Assembly (NCBI RefSeq): GCF_014822185.1
Contig: NZ_QVLR01000078.1
Coordinates: 1-64,000 of the forward strand
DNA length: 64,000 nt
Reading direction: 5' to 3'
Source: Azoarcus sp. Aa7
GTDB taxonomy: Bacteria > Pseudomonadota > Gammaproteobacteria > Burkholderiales > Rhodocyclaceae
Of the stretch, positions 19,568 through 27,534 are shown one piece after another. Positions within the stretch are counted from its first letter, which is position 1, and every line of letters begins with the position of its first letter. The position numbers and the translations under genes are program-made. Under the pieces are notes generated by a model. That model worked only from the letters and a program-made list of their open reading frames with translations, was not told the origin of the DNA and made no database searches.

Positions 19568-19584
19568 TGCACCGGTATGGTGCG
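19568..19584. promoter_or_regulatory. NtrC-type enhancer site
   Basis: The dyad TGCACCGGTATGGTGCG matches the NtrC consensus (TGCAC-n7-GTGCA) with one mismatch and lies about 125 bases upstream of the sigma-54 promoter, the usual enhancer distance. Confidence 0.75.
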
Positions 19585-19723
19585 TTATAGTCGATTTTGT
19601 GGTGCGTAGCGGCCACTCGTGCGGCTGCGCTCACCGCAATGGGGCAGGGCGGGGCCCCCGCGGCTTGCAGAAAGGCGTCCGTGCTAGACTCCCGCCTTTG
19701 ATTCAGCCCTTTGAGGTGCCTCC

Positions 19724-19987
19724 ATGGCAGGTCCCCGCTTCCTCGACGAAATCGGCGCCAAGCTCTCCGAACTGGCTGCCAGCAATCCCGCCAAGGACTT
19801 CGAGAAAAATGCCAAGGCGCTGCTCGGCAGCGCGTTCGGCAAGCTCGATCTGGTGACCCGCGAGGAGTTCGACGTGCAGCGCGAAGTGCTGGCCCATGCA
19901 CGCCAGAAACTCGCCGAACTCGAAGATCGCGTTGTCGCTCTCGAATCCGAACTCCTGCGCGCTCGCGCCGACCGCGAAAACGACTGA
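19724..19987 (+). CDS. ubiK: Ubiquinone biosynthesis accessory factor (BMFP domain)
   Basis: An 87-residue protein with the BMFP/YqiC pattern: an amphipathic N-terminal helix (FLDEIGAKLSELAAS), then LDLVTREEFDVQREVLAHARQKLAELEDRV, a C-terminal trimeric coiled coil. UbiK binds UbiJ and assists the aerobic ubiquinone-synthesis metabolon. The strong GAGGTGCC lies before the ATG. Confidence 0.9.
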   Translation: MAGPRFLDEIGAKLSELAASNPAKDFEKNAKALLGSAFGKLDLVTREEFDVQREVLAHARQKLAELEDRVVALESELLRARADREND

Positions 19988-20039
19988 GTGCGCCACGCCC
20001 GCCTCGCGCGGGTTTCCGGTTTAGCTGTTTGTCATTGTC

Positions 20040-20081
20040 GGGACCTCCGGTAGACTGCGCGCAGTCCATTCCGGAGGTCCC
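20040..20081 (+). promoter_or_regulatory. Long hairpin enclosing the comM ribosome-binding site
   Basis: GGGACCTCCGG (20040-20050) and CCGGAGGTCCC (20071-20081) are perfect 11-base inverted arms. The right arm contains the GGAGG of comM, whose ATG follows at 20083. The loop itself contains GACTGCGCGCAGTC, a second self-complementary stem. In RNA the Shine-Dalgarno would be fully paired. Confidence 0.75.
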
Positions 20082-20082
20082 G

Positions 20083-21582
20083 ATGTCGCTGGCTCTCGTA
20101 CGCACCCGCGCGCTTGCAGGATTAGGCGCGCCCGAGGTGACGGTGGAAGTGCATCTCGCCAACGGCTTGCCGGCCTTCAACCTGGTCGGTTTGCCCGATA
20201 CCGAAGTGCGCGAGGCGCGCGAACGCGTGCGCGCCGCGATCGCGACCTCGCAGTTCGAATTCCCGCAACGCCGCATCACCGTCAATCTCGCTCCCGCGGA
20301 CCTCCCCAAGGAGGGCGGGCGCTTCGACCTGCCGATCGCGCTGGGCATCCTCGCCGCATCCGGGCAGGTCGAGGCGGCAGGCCTTGCGCAGCACGAATTC
20401 GTCGGCGAACTCTCGCTCGACGGCAGCTTGCGTCCCGTGCGTGGTGGTCTCGCGATGGCACTGGAGAGCGGGCGCAGTGGACGCGCGCTGGTGTTGCCGG
20501 CCGCGAACGCTGACGAAGCCGCGCTCGCGCGCGACGCCAGCGTGCTGCCTGCACACAGCCTGCTCGCGGTGTGTGCGCACCTCAACGGCCACACGCCCCT
20601 CGCGCGCCGCACCGCGCCGCCGCCCGCCGAAGGTGGCTTTGACGACGCCGATCTCGCGGAAGTGAAGGGTCAACTGCAGGCCCGGCGCGCGCTCGAAGTC
20701 GCCGCAGCAGGCCAGCATTCGCTGCTGATGTTCGGGCCGCCGGGTACCGGCAAGTCCATGCTCGCGCGGCGCCTGCCGGGCCTGCTGCCGCCGCTCGACG
20801 AGGCCGAGGCGATCGAGAGTGCGTCGATCCAGTCGCTCGAAGGCGGTTTCGACGCCCGCCGCTGGGGCCGCCGGCCGTACCGCGCGCCGCACCACTCGGC
20901 GTCCGCGCCGGCGCTCGTCGGCGGCGGCGCGAACCCGCGGCCGGGCGAGATCAGCCTCGCACACCGCGGCGTGCTGTTCCTCGATGAGTTGCCCGAATTC
21001 GACCGCCGGGTGCTCGAAGCCCTGCGCGAACCCCTGGAAACGGGCACCGTGACGGTGTCGCGGGCACGCCAGCGTGCGGAGTTTCCCGCCCGCTTCCAGC
21101 TCGTCGCGGCGATGAATCCCTGTCCCTGCGGCCACGCCGGCGACAAGGGCGGACGCTGCCGCTGCACCCCGGACCAGGTCGCGCGCTATCGCGGACGCCT
21201 GTCGGGGCCGCTGCTCGACCGCATGGACATCGTCATCGAGGTGCCGCTGCTCGACCACGCCGAGATGACCGGACAGCCGGCGGGCGAGCCCAGCGCGGCG
21301 GTGCGCGAGCGCGTCGCGCAGGCCTGGGCGGTGCAGTGCGGGCGCCAGGGCGGGGCGAACAGCCATCTCGCGCCGGGGCGCGTCGATGCGCTGTGCGCGC
21401 CCGACGAGCAGGGCAAGGCATTGCTCGACCACGCGATCCGGCGGCTGAATCTGTCCGCACGCGGGTATCATCGTATCTTGAAGGTCGCCCGCACGGTCGC
21501 GGACCTGGCCGGCGCCGAGCGCGTCGGTCCCGCGCATGTGGCCGAGGCGATCCAGTACCGGCGCGGCCTCGACTCGCGCTGA
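20083..21582 (+). CDS. comM: YifB/ComM-family Mg-chelatase-like AAA+ ATPase
   Basis: A 499-residue AAA+ protein. The N-terminal domain (NGLPAFNLVGLPDTEVREARERVRAAI) has the ribosomal S5/LonC-like fold of the family. The ATPase core has Walker A GPPGTGKSMLARR, Walker B VLFLDELPEF, the PHHSASAPALVGGG block and a four-cysteine Zn motif (NPCPCGHAGDKGGRCRC). ComM is a hexameric helicase promoting branch migration during natural transformation. This agrees with the type IV pilus genes elsewhere in the window, though no other competence gene is adjacent. The start is fixed by GGAGG five bases upstream. Confidence 0.93.
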   Translation: MSLALVRTRALAGLGAPEVTVEVHLANGLPAFNLVGLPDTEVREARERVRAAIATSQFEFPQRRITVNLAPADLPKEGGRFDLPIALGILAASGQVEAAGLAQHEFVGELSLDGSLRPVRGGLAMALESGRSGRALVLPAANADEAALARDASVLPAHSLLAVCAHLNGHTPLARRTAPPPAEGGFDDADLAEVKGQLQARRALEVAAAGQHSLLMFGPPGTGKSMLARRLPGLLPPLDEAEAIESASIQSLEGGFDARRWGRRPYRAPHHSASAPALVGGGANPRPGEISLAHRGVLFLDELPEFDRRVLEALREPLETGTVTVSRARQRAEFPARFQLVAAMNPCPCGHAGDKGGRCRCTPDQVARYRGRLSGPLLDRMDIVIEVPLLDHAEMTGQPAGEPSAAVRERVAQAWAVQCGRQGGANSHLAPGRVDALCAPDEQGKALLDHAIRRLNLSARGYHRILKVARTVADLAGAERVGPAHVAEAIQYRRGLDSR

Positions 21583-21647
21583 CGCGGCCTGCGGGCGCTC
21601 GGGGGGACGCCCGGTACCGGACAACAACGACCCCAGAGATCCCCCTG

Positions 21648-22841
21648 ATGCCCGCCACCTCGCCCTGGCTCGCGTTTGTCCTCGCGGCGCTCGCCGCCAT
21701 CGGGCCGTTTTCGATCGACACCTACCTGCCCGCGTTCGGCGCGATGGGGGCGGACCTCGGCGCCTCGCCGCTGCAGATCCAGCAGACCCTCACCGCCTAC
21801 ATGGCGACCTTCGCCTTCATGGTGCTGTGGCACGGCGCGCTCGCCGACCATTTCGGGCGCCGGCACGTGCTCATCGCCGGTAGCGTGCTGTTCGCGCTGG
21901 CCTCGCTGGTGTGCGCGCTGGCACAGTCGATCGAATGGCTGTGGGTGGGGCGCGCGCTGCAGGGCATGGTCGGCGGCGCCGGCATGGTGGTCGGGCGCGC
22001 GGTGATCCGCGATCTGTTCGACGGCGCGCACGCGCAGCGGCTCATGTCGCGCGTGATGCTGATCTTCGGCGTCGCTCCGGCGATCGCGCCCATCATCGGC
22101 GGCCTGCTGCTGGCCGCAGCGGGCTGGCGCGCGATCTTCTTCTTCCTCGCCTTCTTCGGCGCCCTGCTGGCCGTGCTCACCTGGCGCTTCCTGCCCGAGA
22201 CCCTGCTGGCCGAGCACCGCCATCCGCTGCATCCGGTGCTGCTCGCCCGCGCCTACCGGCGGGTGCTCGGCAGCGGCGCCTTCGTGCTGCTGAGCGCGGC
22301 GGCGGCCTTCAACTTCAACGGCTTCTTCCTCTACGTGCTGTCGGCGCCGGCCTTCCTGATGCAGCACCTGGGCCTCGGCCCGCAGGAATTCGGCTGGCTG
22401 TTCGTGCCCGCGGTGGTCGGCATGAGCGCGGGCTCCGCGCTGTCGGAGCGGGTTGCCGGGCGCTGGCACGTGCGCCGCACGGTCGCGACCGGCATGACGA
22501 TCATGGCGACCGCGGCGCTCGCGAACCTGCTGGTCGCGACGCTGCTGCCGCCGGGCCTGCCGTGGTCGGTGCTGCCCATCGTGCTGTACACCTTCGGCAT
22601 GGCCCTGTCGATGCCGAGCATGACGCTGCTGGCGCTGGAGCTGTTTCCCTCGCACCGCGGGCTGGCGTCGAGCTGCCAGAGCTTCCTGCAGGTCGGGATC
22701 AATTCGACGATCGCCGGCGTCTTCGCGCCCCTGCTGTGGCATTCGCCGCTGACGCTGGCGGCGGGCATGGCGGGTTTCCTGACCCTCGGCGGCATCGGCT
22801 TCGTCGCCTGGTGCCACCGCGCCGGCGGCTGCATGCGCTGA
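21648..22841 (+). CDS. Bcr/CflA-type MFS efflux transporter
   Basis: A 397-residue protein with twelve hydrophobic segments. The opening FSIDTYLPAFGAMGADLGAS is the Bcr/CflA/EmrD (DHA1) signature, followed by the MFS motif A-like GALADHFGRRHVLIAG and motif C-like GVAPAIAPIIGGLL. Exports drugs or metabolites by proton antiport; the substrate is unknown. The start ATG at 21648 is 65 bases after comM. Confidence 0.92.
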   Translation: MPATSPWLAFVLAALAAIGPFSIDTYLPAFGAMGADLGASPLQIQQTLTAYMATFAFMVLWHGALADHFGRRHVLIAGSVLFALASLVCALAQSIEWLWVGRALQGMVGGAGMVVGRAVIRDLFDGAHAQRLMSRVMLIFGVAPAIAPIIGGLLLAAAGWRAIFFFLAFFGALLAVLTWRFLPETLLAEHRHPLHPVLLARAYRRVLGSGAFVLLSAAAAFNFNGFFLYVLSAPAFLMQHLGLGPQEFGWLFVPAVVGMSAGSALSERVAGRWHVRRTVATGMTIMATAALANLLVATLLPPGLPWSVLPIVLYTFGMALSMPSMTLLALELFPSHRGLASSCQSFLQVGINSTIAGVFAPLLWHSPLTLAAGMAGFLTLGGIGFVAWCHRAGGCMR

Positions 22842-22979
22842 GGTGTGCGTCGATGCATGCGTGTGCTGCGGGGCAGCACGCCGGGTCGGCGGGGCGGCCA
22901 TAACCATAATGATGAGATGGATTTGCAGAAAATCATGATCTCCGCTTCATGATCCTGCCGTGTCGCGCCCGGGCGCATG

Positions 22980-22996
22980 TGTCGATGATGTCGACA
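22980..22996. promoter_or_regulatory. Possible operator dyad before the U32 cluster
   Basis: TGTCGATGATGTCGACA is a perfect six-base inverted repeat with a five-base spacer, 31 bases before the first gene of the U32 cluster. Forty bases upstream there are two direct copies of TCATGATC (22933-22940 and 22947-22954). These look like regulator sites, but I cannot name the regulator. Confidence 0.4.
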
Positions 22997-23027
22997 TGTT
23001 CGCAGGCGTGACCCGGAGGGCGATGGA

Positions 23028-24461
23028 ATGGATTTCGTGATGCCGCAGCTGGCCGTGGGCAGCCGCGCCGACGCTGCCGACGGCGCAGGGCTGCAGGCGG
23101 CGGGCATCGACACGCTGCTGTCGCTGGCGCCGCTGGCCCGCCCGGCGGAGGTGGCGCTGCAATTGGGGCTGGCGGTGGCCGACCGCGTGGCGCTGCCCGT
23201 CGCGACCATCCGTGAGGCCGCGGCATTCCTCGCCGGCCGCATCGCCGCCGGACACCGCGTGCTGATGCACTGCGAGCAGGGCATTTCGCGTTCCCCGGCG
23301 CTGGCCGCGTGTTTCATGCACGAGCACCTCGGCGTGCCCCTCGACGAGGCCTTCGCCCGGGTGCGCGCCGCCCGCCCGCAGGCCGACCCCCATCCCGCGC
23401 TGGTCGCGTCGATCCGCGCGCATTACGCCGGCACGGACGCCTCCGCCGTCGATCTGTCCGGCAACGAAAACCCCTTCGGACCCTCGCCCGCGGCCTGCGC
23501 CGCGATCGCTCGCGCGAGCGCCCGGCTGCATCGCTATCCGGCGGCCGACAGCGCCGAACTGCGCGACGCGCTTGCGTGCCGGTTGGGGCTCTCCGCTGCA
23601 CAGCTGGTGATCGGCAACGGCGCATGCGACCTGATCGACCTCGCGCTGCGCGCCTTCGTCGGCGCCGGTGGCGAGGTGCTGATCCCCGATCCGGCCTTCC
23701 CCGCCTACCGCTCGGCGGCCGCCCGCGCCGGGGCCCGGGTTGTCACGGTGCCGATGGCCGGAAGCGAATACGCCGTCGAGGAATACCTTGCACGCCTGAG
23801 CCCTGAAACCCGCCTCGTGGTCGTCGCGTCGCCGCACAACCCCACCGGGACGCTGATGGACCCGGCGGACTGGGCGCGGCTGTGCGATGCGCTGCCGGCG
23901 GGAGCCGTGCTGCTGCTCGACGAGGCCTACCGCGACTACGCCGAGGGCCACGCGCTGATCGACGCGGCGGCGGACGTGCGCCGTGGCGCCTTCGTGCTGG
24001 TCTTGCGCTCGCTGTCCAAGGTCGAGGGGCTGGCGGGCCTGCGCGTGGGTTACGGCTTCGCGCCCGAAACCTTGATGCGGCGGCTCGCCGCGCTGTGCCC
24101 GCAGTACCACGTCGGTTCGCTGGTGCAGGCCGCCGCGCTCGCGGCGCTCGATGACGAGAGCCACCGCCGCGCGAGCATTGCCGCCAACGCGCGCGGGCGC
24201 GAGCTGCTGATGGCGGGGCTGGCGCGTCTGGGCGTCGAGTTCGTGCCCTCGGCGGCGAACTTCGTGCTGCTGCGCGCGCCGCGCGCTGCGCTCGCACGCC
24301 TCGCCGAACGCGGCGTCGCCGTGAAGTGCATGGCCCGCTACGGCCTGCCCGGACACATCCGCGTGAGCGTCGGCCTGCCTGCCGAGAACGCGCGCTTCCT
24401 CGCCGCACTGAGTGAACTGCTGCGCGAAGACCAGGACTGCCGGAACGCCGTTCCGGCCTGA
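23028..24461 (+). CDS. Fusion of dual-specificity phosphatase and HisC-like PLP aminotransferase
   Basis: A 477-residue protein with two domains. Residues about 1-132 are a protein-tyrosine/dual-specificity phosphatase fold with the intact loop HCEQGISRS (Cys82, Arg88). Residues about 140-470 are a fold-type I aminotransferase of the histidinol-phosphate aminotransferase / threonine-phosphate decarboxylase group: DLSGNENPFGPSP, LHRYPAADS, SPHNPTGT (Asn271), LLLDEAYRDY (Asp298) and RSLSKVEGLAGLRVGYG with PLP lysine 331. Both active sites look complete. It may act on a phosphorylated amino acid or keto acid, or the phosphatase domain may be regulatory. First gene of the U32 cluster; GGAGGG precedes the ATG. 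Confidence 0.88.
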   Translation: MDFVMPQLAVGSRADAADGAGLQAAGIDTLLSLAPLARPAEVALQLGLAVADRVALPVATIREAAAFLAGRIAAGHRVLMHCEQGISRSPALAACFMHEHLGVPLDEAFARVRAARPQADPHPALVASIRAHYAGTDASAVDLSGNENPFGPSPAACAAIARASARLHRYPAADSAELRDALACRLGLSAAQLVIGNGACDLIDLALRAFVGAGGEVLIPDPAFPAYRSAAARAGARVVTVPMAGSEYAVEEYLARLSPETRLVVVASPHNPTGTLMDPADWARLCDALPAGAVLLLDEAYRDYAEGHALIDAAADVRRGAFVLVLRSLSKVEGLAGLRVGYGFAPETLMRRLAALCPQYHVGSLVQAAALAALDDESHRRASIAANARGRELLMAGLARLGVEFVPSAANFVLLRAPRAALARLAERGVAVKCMARYGLPGHIRVSVGLPAENARFLAALSELLREDQDCRNAVPA

Positions 24462-24473
24462 AGGAGAGCAAGC

Positions 24474-25466
24474 ATGGTGATGATGATGGCCCCCGGCGGC
24501 ACGCTGGAGATGGCGAAGGCGGTGCTCGACGAGGGCGCGGACGCGGTGTACGTCGGCGTCGTCGGCTGGAGCCGGCGCGGCGCGCAGGATGAGCTGAACG
24601 ACGACGAGATCCGCCACACGATCGACTACGCGCTGGCGCGCGGCAAGGAGGTGCGCGTCGTCGTGAACACCCTGCCGAGCTCGACCGAGCTGCCGATGTT
24701 CGTCGAGCGCGTCGAGCGCTACGCGGGCTGGGGCGCGCAGGGCTTCATGATCAGCGACCTCGGCGCGATGCGGCTGGTGAAGGAGCGCCTGCCGCACGTG
24801 AATGTGCATACCAGCGTCGGCTGCGGCATCACGAACTACGAGGACGTGCGCTTCCTGCGCGAACTCGGCGCGGACTACGTCGTGCTGCCCTACCGCCTGT
24901 CGGTCGAGGAGATCCGCCAGATCAAGGGCGCGGGCAAGGTCGGCATCGAGGTCTTCCTGTTCAAGACGCCGTCGGGCGGGAAGATCTGCCCCGGCAAATG
25001 CAACATGAGCAGCTACTTCAGCTTCCGCCGCTGGCTCGACACCGAGGGCAAGGACCACTTCTTCGGCTCGGCCTCGCGCGGCGGCGACTGTCTTCGCGTG
25101 TGCCAGACGGACTGGAACTTCAAGGTCGACGACATCGATTACCGCCTGCCGATGACGATCAAGACCAATCCGGCGCTGTGGCTGGAGGAACTGCCGGACT
25201 ACCTCGCCGCCGGCGTCGACTGCCTCAAGGTGCCGGGGCGCGACCGTTCGGCGGTGCTGGTGCGCGACATCGTGCGCGTCTACCGGCGGGCGGTCGACGC
25301 CATCCTCGAATCGGATCGCCCCGACCTCTCGGTCTTCGCTTCCGAGCTGGAGACGCTGCGCGGGCGCTGGATGACCGAGCGCAGTAAGCGCGACAACCGC
25401 CTGCTGCGCCAGGCAATCGATGAATCCGCGCGCGTTTCCGCGGGCGTCGCGGCCATGACCCAATAA
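24474..25466 (+). CDS. U32 family protein 1 (UbiU-like)
   Basis: A 330-residue protein of the U32 family with the (beta/alpha) barrel-like opening MMAPGGTLEMAKAVLDEGAD AVYVG and LGADYVVLPYRLS. Four cysteines are spaced as in Fe-S containing U32 proteins: C172 and C176 (KICPGKCNMSSYF), C206 and C210 (GDCLRVCQ). The C-terminal KVPGRDRSAVLVRDIVRVYR matches the KIEGRQRS block of UbiU. Known relatives (UbiU/UbiV, TrhP, RlhA) carry out oxygen-independent hydroxylation or RNA modification; no peptidase catalytic residues can be identified. It lies 12 bases after the fusion gene and 15 before the UbiV-like gene. Confidence 0.88.
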   Translation: MVMMMAPGGTLEMAKAVLDEGADAVYVGVVGWSRRGAQDELNDDEIRHTIDYALARGKEVRVVVNTLPSSTELPMFVERVERYAGWGAQGFMISDLGAMRLVKERLPHVNVHTSVGCGITNYEDVRFLRELGADYVVLPYRLSVEEIRQIKGAGKVGIEVFLFKTPSGGKICPGKCNMSSYFSFRRWLDTEGKDHFFGSASRGGDCLRVCQTDWNFKVDDIDYRLPMTIKTNPALWLEELPDYLAAGVDCLKVPGRDRSAVLVRDIVRVYRRAVDAILESDRPDLSVFASELETLRGRWMTERSKRDNRLLRQAIDESARVSAGVAAMTQ

Positions 25467-25481
25467 GCAAGGAGACACACC

Positions 25482-26426
25482 ATGTTCGAACTCTCGACCG
25501 ACGTCGGCAACCTCAAGGAACTGCGCGAGGGCGATTTCTCGGCCTACGACGCGATCTACCTCGGCGACTTTTCCTGCCCCGAATATCCGAACAACTTCAG
25601 TTCGCACGCGGAGCTGCTCGAAGCGGGGCTGCAGCACGTGCATGCGCGCGGCCAGAAGGCCTACCTGCGCCTCTACGCGGTGCCGGGCAACGACGACCTT
25701 GCATGGGTCGGCGACGTCATCGACACCGCACTCCAGCTGCCCTTCGACGCGCTGGAGGTGCACAACCTCGGCGTGCTGCGCATGCTGCGCGAGCGCGGCT
25801 GTACGGCGCCGGTCCACCTCGGCGTGTTCGGCAACCTGTACACACACGAGACCGCGAAGGTGCTCAGGGACTTCGGCGTCACGCGCGTGTATCCGAATCC
25901 GGAGCTGTCGCTCGACGAGGTGCGCTACATCGCCGAGCACGCCGACATCGAGGTGCTGGTGCCGGTGCACGGCAAGATCCCGCTCGTGATCTCCGAGACC
26001 TGCTTCATCCTCGAACACAGCGAGGAGGGCGCGGAGGGCGCATGCGGCGACGGCAGCTGTTCCTACCAGTGCACTCAGGAACACTGGCTCAAGCGCGGCC
26101 GCGACGACGGCAGTCGCGCCGACTGGTCGCTGAAGGACACCGGGCGGATGACGCTGTCGGGCAAGGACCTGTGCATGGTCGAGCACGGCGAGCGGCTCGC
26201 GGACATGGGACTGAAGCACTTCTACGTGCATAACAAGGGCGAGGCGCCGGGCTACGCGGCGGCGGTCGGACGCATCTACCGCGACGCGCTGGCGCGGGCC
26301 TTCGCCGGCGAGGCGGCGCCCGATTTCGCGCCGGCACTCGACACGCTCGCGGGCCTCGCGCGCGAAGGCCTGTGCAACGGCTATTACTTCGAAGGCGCGG
26401 GCCAGCGCTACATCGGGCGGAGCTGA
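25482..26426 (+). CDS. U32 family protein 2 (UbiV-like)
   Basis: A 314-residue protein resembling UbiV rather than UbiU: YDAIYLGDFSCPEY near the N-terminus, LEVHNLGVLRML, GKIPLVISETCFILEHSEE and the C-terminal GLCNGYYFEGAG, which parallels the CNGYW end of UbiV. Cysteines at 174, 188, 193, 197 and 231 could hold a 4Fe-4S cluster; the spacing (C-x13-C-x4-C-x3-C) differs from that of the UbiU-like partners. Because UbiU and UbiV form a heterodimer, this protein may pair with one of the three UbiU-like neighbours. Its stop overlaps the next start (TGATG). Confidence 0.85.
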   Translation: MFELSTDVGNLKELREGDFSAYDAIYLGDFSCPEYPNNFSSHAELLEAGLQHVHARGQKAYLRLYAVPGNDDLAWVGDVIDTALQLPFDALEVHNLGVLRMLRERGCTAPVHLGVFGNLYTHETAKVLRDFGVTRVYPNPELSLDEVRYIAEHADIEVLVPVHGKIPLVISETCFILEHSEEGAEGACGDGSCSYQCTQEHWLKRGRDDGSRADWSLKDTGRMTLSGKDLCMVEHGERLADMGLKHFYVHNKGEAPGYAAAVGRIYRDALARAFAGEAAPDFAPALDTLAGLAREGLCNGYYFEGAGQRYIGRS

Positions 26427-27385
26427 TGATGGTGAAGCTGCTCGCTCCGGCCGGCTCGATCGAGATGGCGCGCGCGGCGGTCGACGAGGGCGCCGACATC
26501 ATCTACGTCGGCCCGCTCGGCTTCTCGCGCCGCCCCTACGAGTCGGAGATGAGCGACGACGCGATCCGCGAGGCGGCCGCCTATGCGCGAGGCCGCGGCG
26601 CCGAGTTGCGCGTGGTGCTCAACACCTTCCCGACGCCCTACGACTTCGGCCGCTTCGTCGACAAGGCCGTGCGTTACGCGGCGGATGGCGCTTCCGGCTT
26701 CATCGTCACCGACATCGGTCTGCTGCGCACGCTGCGCCGCGAGATTCCGGACACGGTGCTGCATGTGAGCATCGGCAGCGGCATCAGCAACCTCGCCGAC
26801 GCGGCCTTCTACCGCGACGCCGGCGCCGACGTGATCATCCTGCCCTACCGCTGGGACGTCGCCGAGATCGAAGCCGTGCGCCGTGCGAGCGATATCGGGC
26901 TGGAGACCTTCCTGTTCGAGACGGTGCAGACCGGCAAACTGTGCCCCGGCAAATGCATCATGAGCAGCTACCTGCGTTTTCGCGACTGGAAGGAGATCGA
27001 GGGCAGCCGCGATTTCCACGGCAGCGCGAACCGCGGCGCGAAGGAGTGCTACCGCGTGTGCCAGGCGAACTGGGAATTCGGCGCGGCGGGCGCGGCCCCG
27101 GTCGAGCTCAAGCTGCGCCGCGACGCGCGCCTGATGCTCGCGCAGCTGCCGGGCTTCGTCGCGGCCGGTGTGACCTGCTTCAAGCTGTCGGGGCGCGAGC
27201 GGCCGGTCGGCATGATCCGCGACCTGGTGCGCTTCTACCGGCGCGCGATCGACGAGGTCGTCGCGGGCGCGCAGAACCTCGATCACCACGCCGCGGAACT
27301 CGCCGAGCTGCGCGGGCGCTGGGTGCGGGAGAAGACGAAGCGTGTCGATACGCTGATGGACCGGGCGGCGAGTTATGCCAAATGA
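26426..27385 (+). CDS. U32 family protein 3 (UbiU-like)
   Basis: A 319-residue paralogue of U32 protein 1: LLAPAGSIEMARAAVDEGAD IIYVGP, GADVIILPYRWDV, with cysteines 173, 177 (KLCPGKCIMSSYL) and 208, 212 (KECYRVCQ). The motif GSANRGAKE corresponds to GSASRGGD in protein 1 and GSAARGGS in protein 4. The C-terminal KLSGRERPVGMIRDLVRFYRR is also shared. I start at the ATG at 26426, which shares a base with the previous stop; the frame is open further upstream only as overlap. Confidence 0.87.
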   Translation: MMVKLLAPAGSIEMARAAVDEGADIIYVGPLGFSRRPYESEMSDDAIREAAAYARGRGAELRVVLNTFPTPYDFGRFVDKAVRYAADGASGFIVTDIGLLRTLRREIPDTVLHVSIGSGISNLADAAFYRDAGADVIILPYRWDVAEIEAVRRASDIGLETFLFETVQTGKLCPGKCIMSSYLRFRDWKEIEGSRDFHGSANRGAKECYRVCQANWEFGAAGAAPVELKLRRDARLMLAQLPGFVAAGVTCFKLSGRERPVGMIRDLVRFYRRAIDEVVAGAQNLDHHAAELAELRGRWVREKTKRVDTLMDRAASYAK

Positions 27386-27410
27386 GATGTCGCGTGAAGT
27401 ACGACGGTAC

Positions 27411-27506
27411 GTAGGGCGGGAGGAGCGCAGCGTATCCCGCCAACCGGCGCGTCCGACACCGCCCGGCCGCCGCGTGGCGGGATGCGCTTTGCTTTCCCGC
27501 CCTACG
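27411..27506. repeat. Palindromic dispersed repeat, family A, copy 2
   Basis: Inverted arms of about 31 bases (left begins GTAGGGCGGGAGGAGCGCAG, right ends GCTTTCCCGCCCTAC) around a GC-rich centre. It lies inside the U32 cluster between U32 protein 3 and the binding-protein-like gene and breaks an otherwise gap-free gene series. Confidence 0.88.
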
Positions 27507-27534
27507 TTTGCCGGCATCGGAAGGGGGGCGTCGA

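Larger units (their letters stand above)
19394..19723. other. Intergenic control region between porin operon and ubiK
   Basis: This 330-base stretch holds the sigma-54 promoter and NtrC dyad for the minus-strand operon. Toward the ubiK side I see no clear sigma-70 promoter. A second NtrC half-site-like GTGCAC near 19538 is weak. Confidence 0.6.

Noticed and set aside
22900-23027. FNR box before the U32 cluster
   Set aside because: Several ATGAT and TCATG strings exist, but no TTGAT-n4-ATCAA dyad with acceptable match was found.
22947-26231. A 1094-codon minus-strand frame opposite the U32 cluster
   Set aside because: Shadow of the fusion gene and U32 proteins 1 and 2, which show clear motifs on the plus strand.
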